A stretch of DNA of 64,000 nt from Symbiodinium natans (lineage: Eukaryota > Sar > Dinophyceae > Suessiales > Symbiodiniaceae): NCBI GenBank assembly GCA_905221605.1, contig CAJNDS010000456.1:35001-99000 (forward strand). The letters run 5' to 3'. The notes beneath the pieces are model-generated. The model worked only from the letters and a program-made list of their open reading frames with translations. It did no database searches and was not told the DNA's origin. The translations under genes and the position numbers were made by a program. Below, piece after piece: positions 12,180 through 22,809 of this stretch (positions are counted from its first letter, which is position 1; each line of letters begins with the position of its first letter).

Positions 12180-13140
12180 CGTCTGCCGAGTGTCTTATGA
12201 AATCCTGTTATGAATATTGTCCTGTTGACATGGGCTATTTATGTCACTATCCCTGCGTGTAATGATCGTTGGCTCGTATCCTACCCCGATCATTTGGAAG
12301 AAACCATGTCACCTAAGTTGTTCAACTCGAGGATCACACATTTTGTTACGGCTTCGCCCTTTGGGGGGCTCAACATATGTAAGCTCGTCGGCATGCCTGA
12401 ACATTTTGTATTCTGCAGGCTCTTCCTTTTCGTTTTAATCTACCCTCCCTTCCTCGTGTCTGCTCCAAACTCTTGATATTTCCATTGAAGGCGTAGATTT
12501 GGCCGTCCTTACCCATCGAAGAAAAGGGCTAAATATTTTGCATGGATGTTTGGGGGTCGTGCCTGTACATGAGATCTAGAAACTGATCGTACATTCTGGC
12601 TGGTGTGTTAAAGCCCCCTGAAGACCTTGTCCCCCTTGCTGTAAAAACCGTCCTTCCCGTGATTTTCACACTCTTATCTACTGTTAGTTTCTTCCCCCCG
12701 CGATCGTCCATGAGGGCGTCGAGGGCATTCTTGCAAAATTTGTTTTTCGTGTTCTCGGGTTTTGCCTTTGCCCCATTTACGCATCCCATACTAGGCTTCA
12801 CTGCTGTTAACACATACCTGTGCAAGATGGTCAATCTTCTCACCGCTTTTCTTAGCTACCTCGACGCCTTGGAGCTTAATAGCATTGAAGACCTCGTCGT
12901 AGTACGCCGACAGGTTCTCTGAGTCGCTTGAAATCCTTGTCTGTGCCTAAGATGTTGATGATTTCTTTACACTCTGGGTTCTCATTCTCTTTCGCTTTTT
13001 GAGTCGAAGTCTTCGCCTCTAGTGTATCTAAACATGTGTTTTTTAAAATGTTTTTATATCCATTGTTTCTTTAAAAAAACCTTTGCTGTGGCTAGCGTGT
13101 GTAGCATCAACATTTTCGATGTACAACTTGTGCGAGAACT
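12180..13140 (-). pseudogene. N-terminal part of the polymerase-helicase element, decayed
   Basis: The longest piece (12843 down to 12529) includes KPSMGCVNGAKAKPENTKNK, KLTVDKSVKITGRTVF and GGFNTPARMYDQFLDLMYRH. Upstream pieces read ENLSAYYDEVFNAIKLQGVE (about 12840-12920), ECKEIINILGTDKDFKR (about 12930-12985) and HKLYIENVDATHASHSKGFF (about 13080-13135). Downstream pieces read GEAVTKCVILELNNLGDM and FQMIGVGYEPTIITRR (12180-12360). All lie on the minus strand in consistent order across at least four frame changes. Coding character stops abruptly near 13140, where telomere-like DNA begins, so this is probably one edge of the insertion. Function of this half is unknown. Confidence 0.6.
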
Positions 13141-13144
13141 TGTT

Positions 13145-14100
13145 AAAGGTTGGGGCGATTTAAGGTGCACAGGCTTTGGCCTTTTGAGGGTGGCTTTAAG
13201 GGTTGCGGGCGTTTTAGGGTTTGGGGCTTTTCGGGTTTTTCGGGCTTAGGGTTTTAAGGGTTTAGGCTAGGGCGTTCTAGGATTTAAAGCTTGTAGGTTT
13301 ATGGCTTTGGGGATTTAGGCTTTCGATTCTTTAGGGGGTGCGGGGTTTGGGTTGCTAGCGTGTTTAGGGTTTCGGGGTTGAAGGGCTTCGGGCTGTGGAT
13401 TGTTTAGGTTTTGGCTTCAACGGGTTTATTAGGGGGGTTTTAGGACTTATGACATGGGCGTTTTGGGTTTGAGGTTGTCCGCAGAGGTTTCGGGTGTTGA
13501 GGGTTTAGGGTATTTGGGGTGTATGGGCTTTGGGCTTTGGGGTGCCCAGCTCCAGAGTTTACACCCCACCCCCCCCCCCCTCCCCGAACCGAGCCCCGCT
13601 TGGCCGTGTGGGTTTTACCCGAACCTGATTCAGGTTCAGTGAACCCAAACCTTCCCGAACCCCAACACCCCCCGCCCTGCTCACGCCAAACTCTGAACGT
13701 GCCCCCAACGCCAGACTCCTTACAGACCGCTAGAGAACCCTAGAGACCTTGATGGTGATGTAGGGATTGGGTTCAGGATTTAGAGATTGAAGGTTTTTGG
13801 ATTTAGGATTTTAGGTTGTTTAGGGTTCTTAGGGCTCAGGGATATGTTTTAGGTTGAGGGATACGGCTTCGGGCTAGGGCCTACAGGGCTTAAGCAGGGG
13901 TTAGTCTTTGGTCGATTTAAGGTGAAAAGGCTTTGGCCTTTTGAGGGTTAGGGGTTTTAGGGTAAAGGGCTTTCAGGGTTGAGGCGTTTTAGGGTTTGGG
14001 GCTTTTCGGGCTTAGAGGGCGTTCTATAGGGTTTAGAGCTGGTAGGTTCATGCCTTTTAGGGTTTAGGCTTCTTTTCTTCGGGGTTGAAGGGCGGAATGT
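13145..14100. repeat. Degenerate interstitial telomere-like block (TTTAGGG family)
   Basis: There are roughly 950 bp dominated by variants of TTTAGGG, GGGTTTAGG and GGCTTTGGG with many point changes, interrupted by a CCCAACCC/CCCGAACC-rich patch at 13560-13740 where the strand bias flips. Related short stretches occur at 9.6, 18.35, 57.9, 58.65, 59.2, 60.8 and 62.05 kb. The plant-type TTTAGGG telomere repeat is reported for dinoflagellates; an internal position suggests repair patches or old fusions. Confidence 0.75.
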
Positions 14101-14770
14101 GTGAGTAGTGTAGCCACTGCCAGCACCTACTCGGGCATCTACTGCGGTTGATTATAGTAATTTGTTCCTAGTTGGGTGTTGGTCTGGTGAAAGCAAAGCA
14201 TGGAAAATCAACAACGCATCTGAGCAATGCTATTTCAGGAGAATTGGAAACGCAACAGAATTTTGATTAATTCAGTGTTTGTTAGAATGTGTCTTCGCTT
14301 TCAGGATTTCAGGCTAGGAACGTTAACAAGCAGTTGTAGGAAATACATGCTAAGATATCGGGTGAAGGGGGATTGTAAGAAAAAAATGGAAACGTGAGCG
14401 GGGGGGGGGGCTAGGGACAAAACGATTGAGGCGTTTGCGGAGGTCTCAGGAGTTACGGGAGCCCATACCTAGCTCATTACGCACGTGCTATTGATGCACA
14501 GCTCGCCATATCTCCCTGTTTAAACTGGCCTACAAAAGGCATGCGAGCGACATCGTGTTCACCAGTGAATTTGGTGCATTTTGTAGGGCTCAGCCGCGAA
14601 GCGGGATGGAGTGATGTGGATACGATAAAGATGATAAAGGCGGTTCGAACTAGGACTTTCGGTGCTGTGCTCGCGCGGGATGTGGGTGATCGCGTCTTAG
14701 ATGATCGTTGGGTGGAAATGTCCCAAGACATGTGAACCAATTGCTCTTTGGCACATCACACCATGCACAT

Positions 14771-14895
14771 CGGTCATCATGTGCCGTGTCTGCTTGGATG
14801 GCTTCATTTTGTTCGCGACGGGCTTGGTCTTGTGCTGCAATGCGCGAGGCCTCGGCATGCGTGGCCGGGGAGGACTCGTATAGCCGCTCGGTAAC
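14771..14895 (-). CDS. Possible small exon, charged helical segment
   Basis: On the minus strand this reads VTERLYESSPATHAEASRIA, AQDQARREQNEAIQADTA and HDDR. It is an Ala/Glu/Arg/Gln-rich helix of the REQ-x-EAxxA type seen before UBX domains in FAF1-like proteins, which is only a weak resemblance. Flanking sequence on the minus strand loses this character on both sides, as expected for an exon. I could not find the neighbouring exons or assign splice sites. Confidence 0.25.
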
Positions 14896-14899
14896 CAGA

Positions 14900-17600
14900 A
14901 CGCTCGCGAGGTGGGCAGCAACAGGCGGCAGGGGCGGGGGTGTGGGGAAGAGGGACGGGACGAAAAGCAGCGATGATCGAAGTGCTTGTGGCGAGAAGGG
15001 GGCGGGGGGGAGGGGCGGGCGGATGGACGGAGAAACCGCTTGGCCGGCTCAAAATGGGGCCTAATCCTGAGTGGGGTGGTGGGGCAATTCCGGCCAAAGA
15101 AACTCGGCCACCTCCGGATATGTTATCCTCACAAGGATCTAGACGCTTCAGGCCTCCGACTTGGGGCGGATTTTTCTGCGTCTGCGGGCGATGCATCTTG
15201 ATGTGAAGCTCGCGGCGGCATCTGTTGGGATTGTGTGATTCTGGATGATTCTGGATGTCTTCTGTGTTTCCCAGTGTAACTTGCGTTTCAATCATCGTGA
15301 TGCTGGTTGTTCATCCGATAGTGAAAGACATCCTGCATGCGGAGCCGGAAACAACGTCATGTCAACCAGGTTGGAACAAGAGACATTGGCCAGGCCAAGC
15401 TGCTCAGAGCGGGTTAGCAGCACCAAGCTCTTGCGGTTTGCTTCAGGCGAAGCTCCGAGAGAGGCTCCGAAAGGCGAGCTTGATGCGAGTTGCCTAACTT
15501 GTCGCTTCGCAGGTCTGATACATTCTGATACCGTTTGTTTTTGGAGGAAAGCTCCAGCCGAACACCGGGCTTTGCACTCAGATGGGCGTGTCACAAGCAT
15601 GGTGCATGGAAAAGGGTGCCGAAAATTTCCTTGGTTGCGTCTGCTGCGTCCATGCCATTTCACACAAAAACACATTGACCAATGCTCACAGGACCAAAAA
15701 GACCCCTTGCTTGGGGGAGCTGGAGAGGCATTGTTTCTTGGCATTGTGTGAAGTAGGCCTTTCAATCTTGACATGTCTTGCTTCAGGCATTCGACCGCAC
15801 TTTGCAAAAGCGCCCTCAGAGCAGAGTCCTGAGGGTCCTGAGGCATTCAGCTTTTGGGCAGGTTCGCCAATTTTCTGCGCGACTTCAGGTTGGAGAATGG
15901 GCAGACCCGAGAAGCTCGAAAGTCCTGCACGCCCCGTGGAGATCTCAGATGTTCTGGACTTGCAAGCAACACATCAGTGGACAACTCCTTAGCAGGGAGT
16001 AAGAGTTGATTGTAAACTCGCTTTGAAAGTGAGTATTGGGGGGGCAGATGGGCCGGTTGTGTTGCCTGCTGTATATGGAGCTACGTGGGGTGGCCTGAGA
16101 AGCTACATGAAGCGACTGTGTCCAGGACGCATCACACACGTTTGCCCAGAGATGTCTGGGCTCAACGGCGTGTTGAATGTTCCAGTATGTTTTGTGCTGA
16201 CGCGGTTTAACAGGGCTGATGTAGCTGCATAAGAGGCACAGGCGCGATGAAATCTGTTAGTTTAGAGAGGACTTGCGTAAACGGGCGTTGTTGTTTGGCA
16301 TTTCTTCAAGCAAGTTCCAAGCTTCGAAGTTGACAGCGCAGTAATGGGAATGCTTCGAGCAAATGCGTGCAGCGAATTCTTGATTTTGGCATGCTTGTGG
16401 CTTCACTGGTTGATGTTGAAATGCCCAGCCTGTTTCGGAATCGCTGAAGACAGTGCGAAGTTGTAAACAAACTTGTTGCTGAGAAGTTGGTGTGCACATG
16501 TTTTTCAGGAGAACTTCAATAACTTGTAGAATGCTTGCTGTTGAAAATGACAATTGCAGCTCCTTTCTCCTTGCGTACATTAGAAATCTCGGCAGTCGCC
16601 TTCGATTGTTACGATTGTTTGTTGCCTATCCAGCGGCCATCTTGGCGAAAGGTTCGCATGTTCGCCAACCAGATACACCGATATGAGGACGGCCATTTGG
16701 CAATTGGAGCTGATGAAATACTGCGGACCCCCCCCCCCCCTCCCCGCGTCTTGGAACGGGTGGATCAGCTTGCCACACACAGGTTCAGGAAGCTTTGTTG
16801 AGTGCTCTGGTGCAGATAATTCGCAGCGTCTAAATTGCTCGCCTTGTCAGGAATCCAGCTGTTGTGACAGCTGGCTAGCTGAAGTCTTCCCGCTCCTCTC
16901 GTTTCCGCCCAGGCGATGCAGGCATGAATGCGACGTTCTCCCTCAGCATGGCAAGCGCTTCCGCTTGTTATAGCTGCGGTTCATTCACCGGTCACGGACA
17001 TGCGGATGGCATCGTTACTCGTCACTCACTGTCTGGACGACGCCGAACATGTTGTATGCCATCGATCCTTTCGGATGACGACTTGTGCCTGCTCTACCCC
17101 GAGTTCAGGTCTGGCGCGTGGACGCGACTGCGCGGCTTTTGGCCAGAGGTAACACTTCTGCCGACCGAACACTCAGTCCAATCCAAAGGGCGAGGCCCTA
17201 CTAAGGGCGGCGTCCCAGATCACCGAATGGTATCAGATCTTCCGAAAGGTCTACGTCGCGCGAAAGGGTCGTGGGCAGGGGGATCGATTTCGTGCCTCGA
17301 ACTGGGCACAGTGCGCAACGGTGTCGTCTGAGCCAACAGGAGGTGACAGGAACCAGAAGATACGTTGAGGCGAAGGCAGGATGAGGAGTGGCCATAACAC
17401 CGCCCGCTTCACTGCCCCATATCACAAGCCCGGCTACTTCATCTTTGTCTGGGTAATGTTGTCCGGCTCCATGGCAAGTGTGGTCATGCAGTCGCTGATT
17501 CAACTACGCGATTCCGCCGACCTCTTTGCCTTTCCTGGTCTGCGACGCTGAAGATGCTGAAGCATACTTCAACTGTCGACTTTCCAATTTCAGACACGAG
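14900..17600. other. No supportable gene
   Basis: Open frames occur in both directions without recognisable features. A 14-nt poly-C followed by T and C4 lies at about 16729-16745 and a G-rich tract at about 14930-15030. Confidence 0.4.
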
Positions 17601-17639
17601 ACAAACTCCCGCATGAACGGGTGGGCTGCAGTCTGTTTT

Positions 17640-18330
17640 CCACCGAGGTGATGTCAACAGTGCGGCCTTCTTCCAAAACAAATTGCCGAGTGCATCGTCG
17701 AACCTTTGTCTACTCGCCAGAGGCATGGATTGCCCGGTACTATTTCAACCTTGCGACAGCAAGGCGTCGAGACACGCCCTCTTGAAGAGAATACACCAAC
17801 CCCTGTGTTGCCTGGTCGTTTTAGATTGGACCTCGTCGGTGACAGAACGGGCCTGCCTCGCCGCAGGAAGAGGTTGGGAGCGCGCCTCACGGACCAACCG
17901 CTTTACGTTCCCGACTTCGAAGAGCTCAATGCGTTGCAGAAGTTCAGTGCGGCCTTCAGCACCTTGGGAGCCGCTGCGGTGCAGCAGGAGGCGGGGGTCC
18001 TGCGCTGTTGCATCGCCTCCGTGAGATAGATGCTTCCTGCACGACGCACAAGAGCACTGGAAAAGGCCCGACGAACTCCCGCGACCAAGAAACGCGGGAC
18101 ACAGCGCAGGGTGGGGACCGGCACACGACACGGAACTCGACACAGAGGTCAACCTCGTCCAGGCAGCAGAGGACGCAGCGCGAGGTGGGGGCCCCGATGC
18201 TGGCATGGCCCCTTCCGCGTCATCCGCGTGTCCACCAGGCGAGCCCGCGGAGGAGCTCGGAAGAGTTGGGCTCCGCAGCCGAAATTGGGACGCCGTAAAA
18301 ACCGCCGCGCGCGGCAGGGCTGAAAAGGGC
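17640..18330 (+). other. GC-rich coding-like patch, unrecognised
   Basis: Two adjacent plus-strand frames look protein-like: QPLYVPDFEELNALQKFSAA (about 17897-17955) continuing FSTLGAAAVQQEAGVLRCC, and, after a frame change, DTELDTEVNLVQAAEDAARG (about 18127-18187) continuing into an Ala/Pro/Glu-rich tail. The GC-rich codon style resembles that of the reverse transcriptase 2 kb downstream, so it could be the front part of a retroelement, but I see no gag or nuclease motif. The minus-strand open frame over the same bases is a shadow. Confidence 0.25.
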
Positions 18331-18559
18331 CAGGGTTCTCGCACCAAGTTTAGGGTTCGGCGATTTAGTTTTCGGTTCTGCCATGTTTCTCATGGTGAGC
18401 CCCAATCAAACAACCTAAATGCGACCCCCAAAAAATGCTCTCGGGCAACGACGGCCGGTCGCATACGCCAATCGCAACATCGTAGACAAGTCGGCGGTAT
18501 GGGAAATGTCCACAGGTGAGACATGTGTTCATTCACATGGTTGTGTGGGAAGCAGCGCC

Positions 18560-18780
18560 CATCCGAAACTGCTGTCGTTTTTTCTACGTCTGAGTTCACC
18601 AAATGCGAGACTGTCGTTGCTTTGGAGTCCTGTTACACTGTCGTCGCTTTTGGAAGTTTGGGTTTGCCAGAAATTGTCGTCGCTTTGGGACGTCTGGGTT
18701 CCCAAAACGTGAAGTTGTGGTTGTTTTTGGCGTCCCTGCTCGCGGAATGCGAATTATTTGTCGCGTTTGGACACCATGGT
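18560..18780. repeat. Degenerate ~50-bp repeat
   Basis: Variants of CTGTCGTCGCTTTGG recur about every 45-60 bp with GTCTGGGTT-like spacers, so that translations repeat ETVVAL / EIVVALGRLG. Copies are strongly diverged. Confidence 0.5.
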
Positions 18781-19652
18781 CTCTCTGTGTTTGGTTAGGG
18801 TCTTTCATAGGCCCACTGGCCAGATCGCAACCCTCTGAGTGCCGGCAGCTTGGATCGCCGTTTGATCGAAGCTCCAACAAACCTGAAAGGTGCTGCAACA
18901 TCTGCAAAGCAGTGGCCACAAAAACCCAACGAAAAGTTTCAGCAGTGGCGCGGAGCAGGCGGTATCAGGACACTGATAGTTTGGGTGCCATGGGTGCCAA
19001 CGTGGGCATCGAAACGTGCTTCACCAAGACCTTGCCGACAAGTCGGCAACGCAGGTCGCTGTCAACACGGGCACGAACACGTCAGTTTAGCATAGCTTAG
19101 CTTGCAGTGGCAGGGTGCAGGGCAGCGCCCAACCTGCATGCCCTCCACCATAAAAAGTGGCCCATATTTGCGTTGGCAAGCGTCGGACCAGACTCCAATC
19201 GAAACGGTTGCGTCCTCACTGCGCCCTCCCATCCCAGCGGCCGCCGGAAACAGTATGAAACAGTCTCCATGCACAAGTGATCCATGGACCGCAGAACCAT
19301 TTAGGGCAAGAAAGTAGGAAGCCCATCGAGGAGGTGAAACGAATGTCGCCCAAAATCTCAAACGCACACTGCTGCACGAAAGGCTGGTCGATATCGACGC
19401 GTCGTCAAAGTTCAGATGCTGCAAGAGACATGGTGGGCCGACGAGGCAAGCCTAAGACGGAAGTCGTGCAAGGCAATGCGTCGTCCTTGCGCAGACGTAT
19501 GGCCCGAAGCACGCCTGTGCCCGCGTGCGCCAAGGGCAGCTGTCACGCGCTCGACACGTGCTCGCGGCTGGGGTGCTGATGGGTGCTGGCGCGAGGCGAC
19601 GACACTAACGCTTTCGGCCCTGCACGACCCCGCCAGCCCCCCGCCAGCAGCG

Positions 19653-19994
19653 GCCCACATGATCGTGTTCATGTTTCAAGTGGCCCGTTGTGCGCGTCAC
19701 TGTGCTGTTCCCACATGGTCGTGTTCATCTTTCAAGTGGCACGTTGTGCGTGTCACTTGCGCATACTTGCGCTGTTCCCACATGGTCGTGTTCATCTTTC
19801 AAGTGGCCCGTTGTGCGTGTCACTGTGCTGTTCCCACGTAATCGTGTCCATGTTTTAAACGGCCCGTTGTGCGTGTCACGGTGCTGTTCCCACATGGTCG
19901 TGTTCGTCTTTCAAATGGCCCGTTGTGCGTGTCACTGTGCTGTTCCCACATGCTCATGTTCATTTTTTCAAACAGCCCGTTGTGCGTGTGCACC
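19653..19994. repeat. 56-bp minisatellite, six copies
   Basis: Each unit reads approximately GGCCCGTTGTGCGTGTCACT then GTGCTGTTCCCACATGGTCG then TGTTCATCTTTCAAGT. The second unit carries an extra ~11-bp insertion. The last unit runs straight into the start of the reverse transcriptase region near 20000, so it may be the 5' untranslated repeat of that element or a flank it inserted next to. Confidence 0.85.
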
Positions 19995-20149
19995 TTCACG
20001 AACAACGACGCGCCTGAGCCGCCGCCTCCGCCGGGAATAAGTGTTCTTTGTTGCCGTCACGTCGCGGCCGTCGGCGGGGCGAATGGTGTAGACTTCGTGC
20101 GGCTGCCGTACCGCGATATGCGATGGGCGCCTGTCCCCCTCATGCCGGC

Positions 20150-21556
20150 AGACCCGGCGAGGCGCCCGCCGCACCCGCCGCGTGCCACAGCCCCCGAGGT
20201 TCTGCATGGGGAGGCCTTGCGCACTTCCAAGCGCGGCTCGGCCGCAGGCCTCTCGGGCGCAACCGTGGAGCTCTACAAGCTCCTCCTGGACGATGCGGCG
20301 GCGCTCGAAGCCTTTACTTACGCAGTGAACGTCGCCGCCCGCGCGCAAGCCCCGCAAGTAGCGCTGGACGCCATGGCCCTTTTTCGCGGCTGACTGCCCT
20401 CCGGAAACCCAACAGAGGTGTCCGCGGCATCGCCACAGGGGACGTGTTTCGGCGCCTCGTCTCCCGCGCACTCGCACGCGCGTTCAGTGGGGAGCTTGAT
20501 GCAGCCACCCGGCCGTTTCAGTTCGCGCTGCAGACTCGTGCCGGTACCGACAGCTTGGCGGCGATGCTTCGTGCGGGCTGTTGAACTCGACCCGCAGGCC
20601 ACGGTCGTTTCTGTGGATGGGCGCAGCGCTTACGACACCATCAGCCGCGCGACCATACTTGCCAAACTGCGCGACACGGTCCCGGCGCTCGTGCCGCCCG
20701 TGCCATGTACGCGCGTACTTTCACGTACCTGTGGTGGGACGACGAGGGGCGTGTGCACGAGATCGCGCAAGCTGAAGGCGTCGAGCAGGGCGACCCCTTG
20801 GCGCCAGGGTTTTACGCCCTTGGCCAGCACGACTCGCTGGTGGCGGCGAGTGCTTCCCTGCAGCCCACGGAGCGCCTCGCCGCTTTCCTGGACGACCTCT
20901 ACGTCGTCACTGGGCCGGACTGCGCAGCGCCGCTCCTGCGTGTTGTTACCGGCGAGGTCGAGCGAGGCGCGGGCGCTGACCTCCTTGTTGCCCAGGACGA
21001 CATCCCCCCTGCAGATATACTGCCGTACGCTCGCGCTCACGACGATGCGGTCTGGGCCGTCGTTCAAGGTCTGCTGGGCGACCAAGGGCCCAGCGAAGGG
21101 GACGCCTGGGCGGCTGCTCGCAGCGTTGCTTTTTTGCCGCCGAGCCTGGGAGGTCTTAGCCTCTTGGCAGCTGAGCGGGTAGCGCCGGCAGCATACTGGG
21201 CGGCGTGGGCAGATGCGCTCGCGGTGTTGCGCCAACGTTACCCCGACGCAGCGGACAGGCTCGTGCGCGAGCTCGAGGGCGCACCGTCGGCACCTTGCCT
21301 GCACGCAGCTGTGGAGGCGGCGCGCCAGCTTACTGCGGAGGGCTGGGAGAGCAGACCAAACTGGGAATCTTGCGCCCGAGGCGCTGACGTCCCAGCGGCT
21401 GAGGGTGAACTCGGCTCGGAAGCCCTGGTTGGCAGCGACATGCCGTTCTCGCACTTCACGCTCGCTTCCGAGAACGCACGTTGCTTCCGGCCTTGGCTCC
21501 TGCCGCTCGAACCCTCCTCCACTCTCAATCCGGTCCGCATGCCTGTATGTAGCTAG
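20150..21556 (+). pseudogene. Decayed reverse transcriptase domain (non-LTR type)
   Basis: RT motifs appear in order: LTALRKPNRGVRGIATGDVF (entry region, about 20395-20455), ATVVSVDGRSAYDTISRA (motif A with its Asp, about 20600-20655), EGVEQGDPLAPGFYALG (motif B, about 20780-20830) and AFLDDLYVV (motif C with the DD pair, about 20880-20910). The frame changes near 20390, 20575 and 20703, so the gene is broken. Between about 20960 and 21010 the usual region after motif C seems shortened, passing quickly into the LPPSLGGLSLLAAERVAPAA thumb-like segment. The long minus-strand open frame over the same bases is a shadow caused by high GC. Codons are far more GC-rich than the rest of the window. 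No flanking LTRs are seen. Confidence 0.82.
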
Positions 21557-21567
21557 CCGCGATACCT

Positions 21568-22349
21568 TTGGATGCGGCGTCCACCCTCGCACCGGACCTC
21601 ATGCACGTCGCATACGTCGCAATGCGGCGCCGCCTTCGCTTGCCCCTGCCCCTCACGGACCTGCGCTGTGGAGCGGCAGGCCGATATGGTTGTGGGGGCG
21701 AGGTCGATGCGTATGGAGACCACCACCTCGCCTGCCCCCGCACGGGTATGTTGCCTCGACGCGGATTCGTCGTGGAGAGGGCGTGGATCCAGGTCGCTCG
21801 CGAGGCAGTCGGTCCTGAGGGTCGGGTCGTGCCGCAGCAGTGGCGGTCGCGCACCACAGCGGCGCACGTCCGTGCCAACGACCGTCGCCGCCTCGACTTC
21901 GTTGTGTATACGGGGCAACGAGCAATGGCGAGGCCTTGAGCTGCGATGCAACGCTCGTCTCCCCTCTCACTCGGACTGGTCGGCCCGTCCCCGGGGCCGA
22001 CGCTCGGGCGGGGGTCGCGCTTGTTACGGCACGCAGGCGCAAGGTCGCACGGTACCCGGAGCTGACGCGAGGGGGGCCTCAGCGGCTGGTTGTCCTCGCT
22101 GCTGAAGTAGGGGGCCGATGGAACGACGAGTGCCAACAGTTCCTCCGCACCCTGCTCCCGCTGGTGGAGTGTGTTGTCGGTTGCCCTGCAGCGAGCAGTC
22201 GCCAGCTCCGCGCTTGGCGTCTGGACAATGCCGCCGCTGCCTGGCGCGCCAGATACGCTCCCGTTGAGCGACGTGCTCGACCTGGCGAGTGCGAGCGCCT
22301 CCGGTCGGCTGCCGCCTCGCTAGCACTCCGTAGGAGTCTAGGTAGCTGA
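21568..22349 (+). pseudogene. C-terminal zinc knuckle and nuclease-like region of the same retroelement
   Basis: One frame (21568-21939) has a CGGEVDAYGDHHLACP knuckle, then VERAWIQVAREAVGPEG and RRRLDFVVY. After a frame change another (21930-22349) continues with LSCDATLVSPLTRTGRPVPG and RRRKVARYPELTRGGPQRLV. A Cys/His knuckle followed by an LDxVV...DATxxSP...RRK series is what is known of R2-type non-LTR elements, which end with a CCHC knuckle and a restriction-like endonuclease of the PD-(D/E)xK fold. The match to that fold is inferred from pattern only. The short A-tract at 22383-22391 could be the remnant 3' tail. Confidence 0.65.
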
Positions 22350-22382
22350 CGTCGTTAGGACTCGGGACGCTTTCGGCGGACG

Positions 22383-22391
22383 CAAAAAAAA
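22383..22391 (+). other. A-tract, possible retroelement 3' tail
   Basis: Nine A follow the end of the retroelement coding region by 34 bp, and they sit exactly where a second RT fragment in the opposite orientation starts. This is consistent with insertion of the plus-strand element at this point. I could not identify a target duplication. Confidence 0.35.
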
Positions 22392-22398
22392 ATGTACC

Positions 22399-22800
22399 GT
22401 AACAAATCGTTGTTACTGCGGGGCGCGGCGCACATAAGTAGCAGGAGCCAAGCAGATTGGAGGTCCGGCAGGCCTGGGAACAGCCGTTCACGCAGGGCCT
22501 CCCTTTTGCACTGGTCGCTTCCCAGCGGTGTCCCAAGCACCATTTCCTTGTGCCTTTGGTGGGCACCCCATGGGCGCGGTCGGCAACAGTTCGTGTAAAC
22601 CGGGCTGCTCAATCCCCGCCACGTTCCACGCGCGTTTCACCGAAATGCACGTCGGCCGCTTGCAGCGTGCAGAGACCCAGAAGACCGCGCACACGTACGT
22701 GTCGTCCAGAAAGGCACTCGACGGGTCGCAGGTCGTCGTGGGCTGCCGCCAGCGCCGCGACCGCAAACAGGCCCGGCATCAGTGGGTCACCCACAGAACC
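22399..22800 (-). pseudogene. Second reverse transcriptase fragment, opposite orientation
   Basis: Read on the minus strand from 22800 downward: VGDPLMPGLFAVAALAAAHD (motif B, QGDP changed to VGDP), then after a frame change SSAFLDDTYVCAVFWVSA (motif C with DD), then after another change HKEMVLGTPLGSD and PDLQSAWLLLLMCAAPRSN. The VLGTPLG and LQSAWLLLL blocks differ from the plus-strand RT next door, so this is a separate copy, probably another subfamily. The fragment lacks motif A and everything upstream, and it stops at the A-tract of the plus-strand element. It is non-functional. Confidence 0.75.
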
Positions 22801-22809
22801 GGCCGAGAG

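Noticed and set aside
14620..14660. GGTTCGAACTAGGA resembling a tRNA T-arm
   Set aside because: No matching acceptor stem, anticodon arm or D-arm could be found at the right distances on either strand.
17745..18347. 200-codon minus-strand frame
   Set aside because: It is a shadow of the GC-rich plus-strand patch, which itself has the more protein-like composition but is also unproven.
20630..21592. 320-codon minus-strand open frame across the reverse transcriptase
   Set aside because: High GC removes stops from all frames here. The plus strand carries the RT motifs in order.
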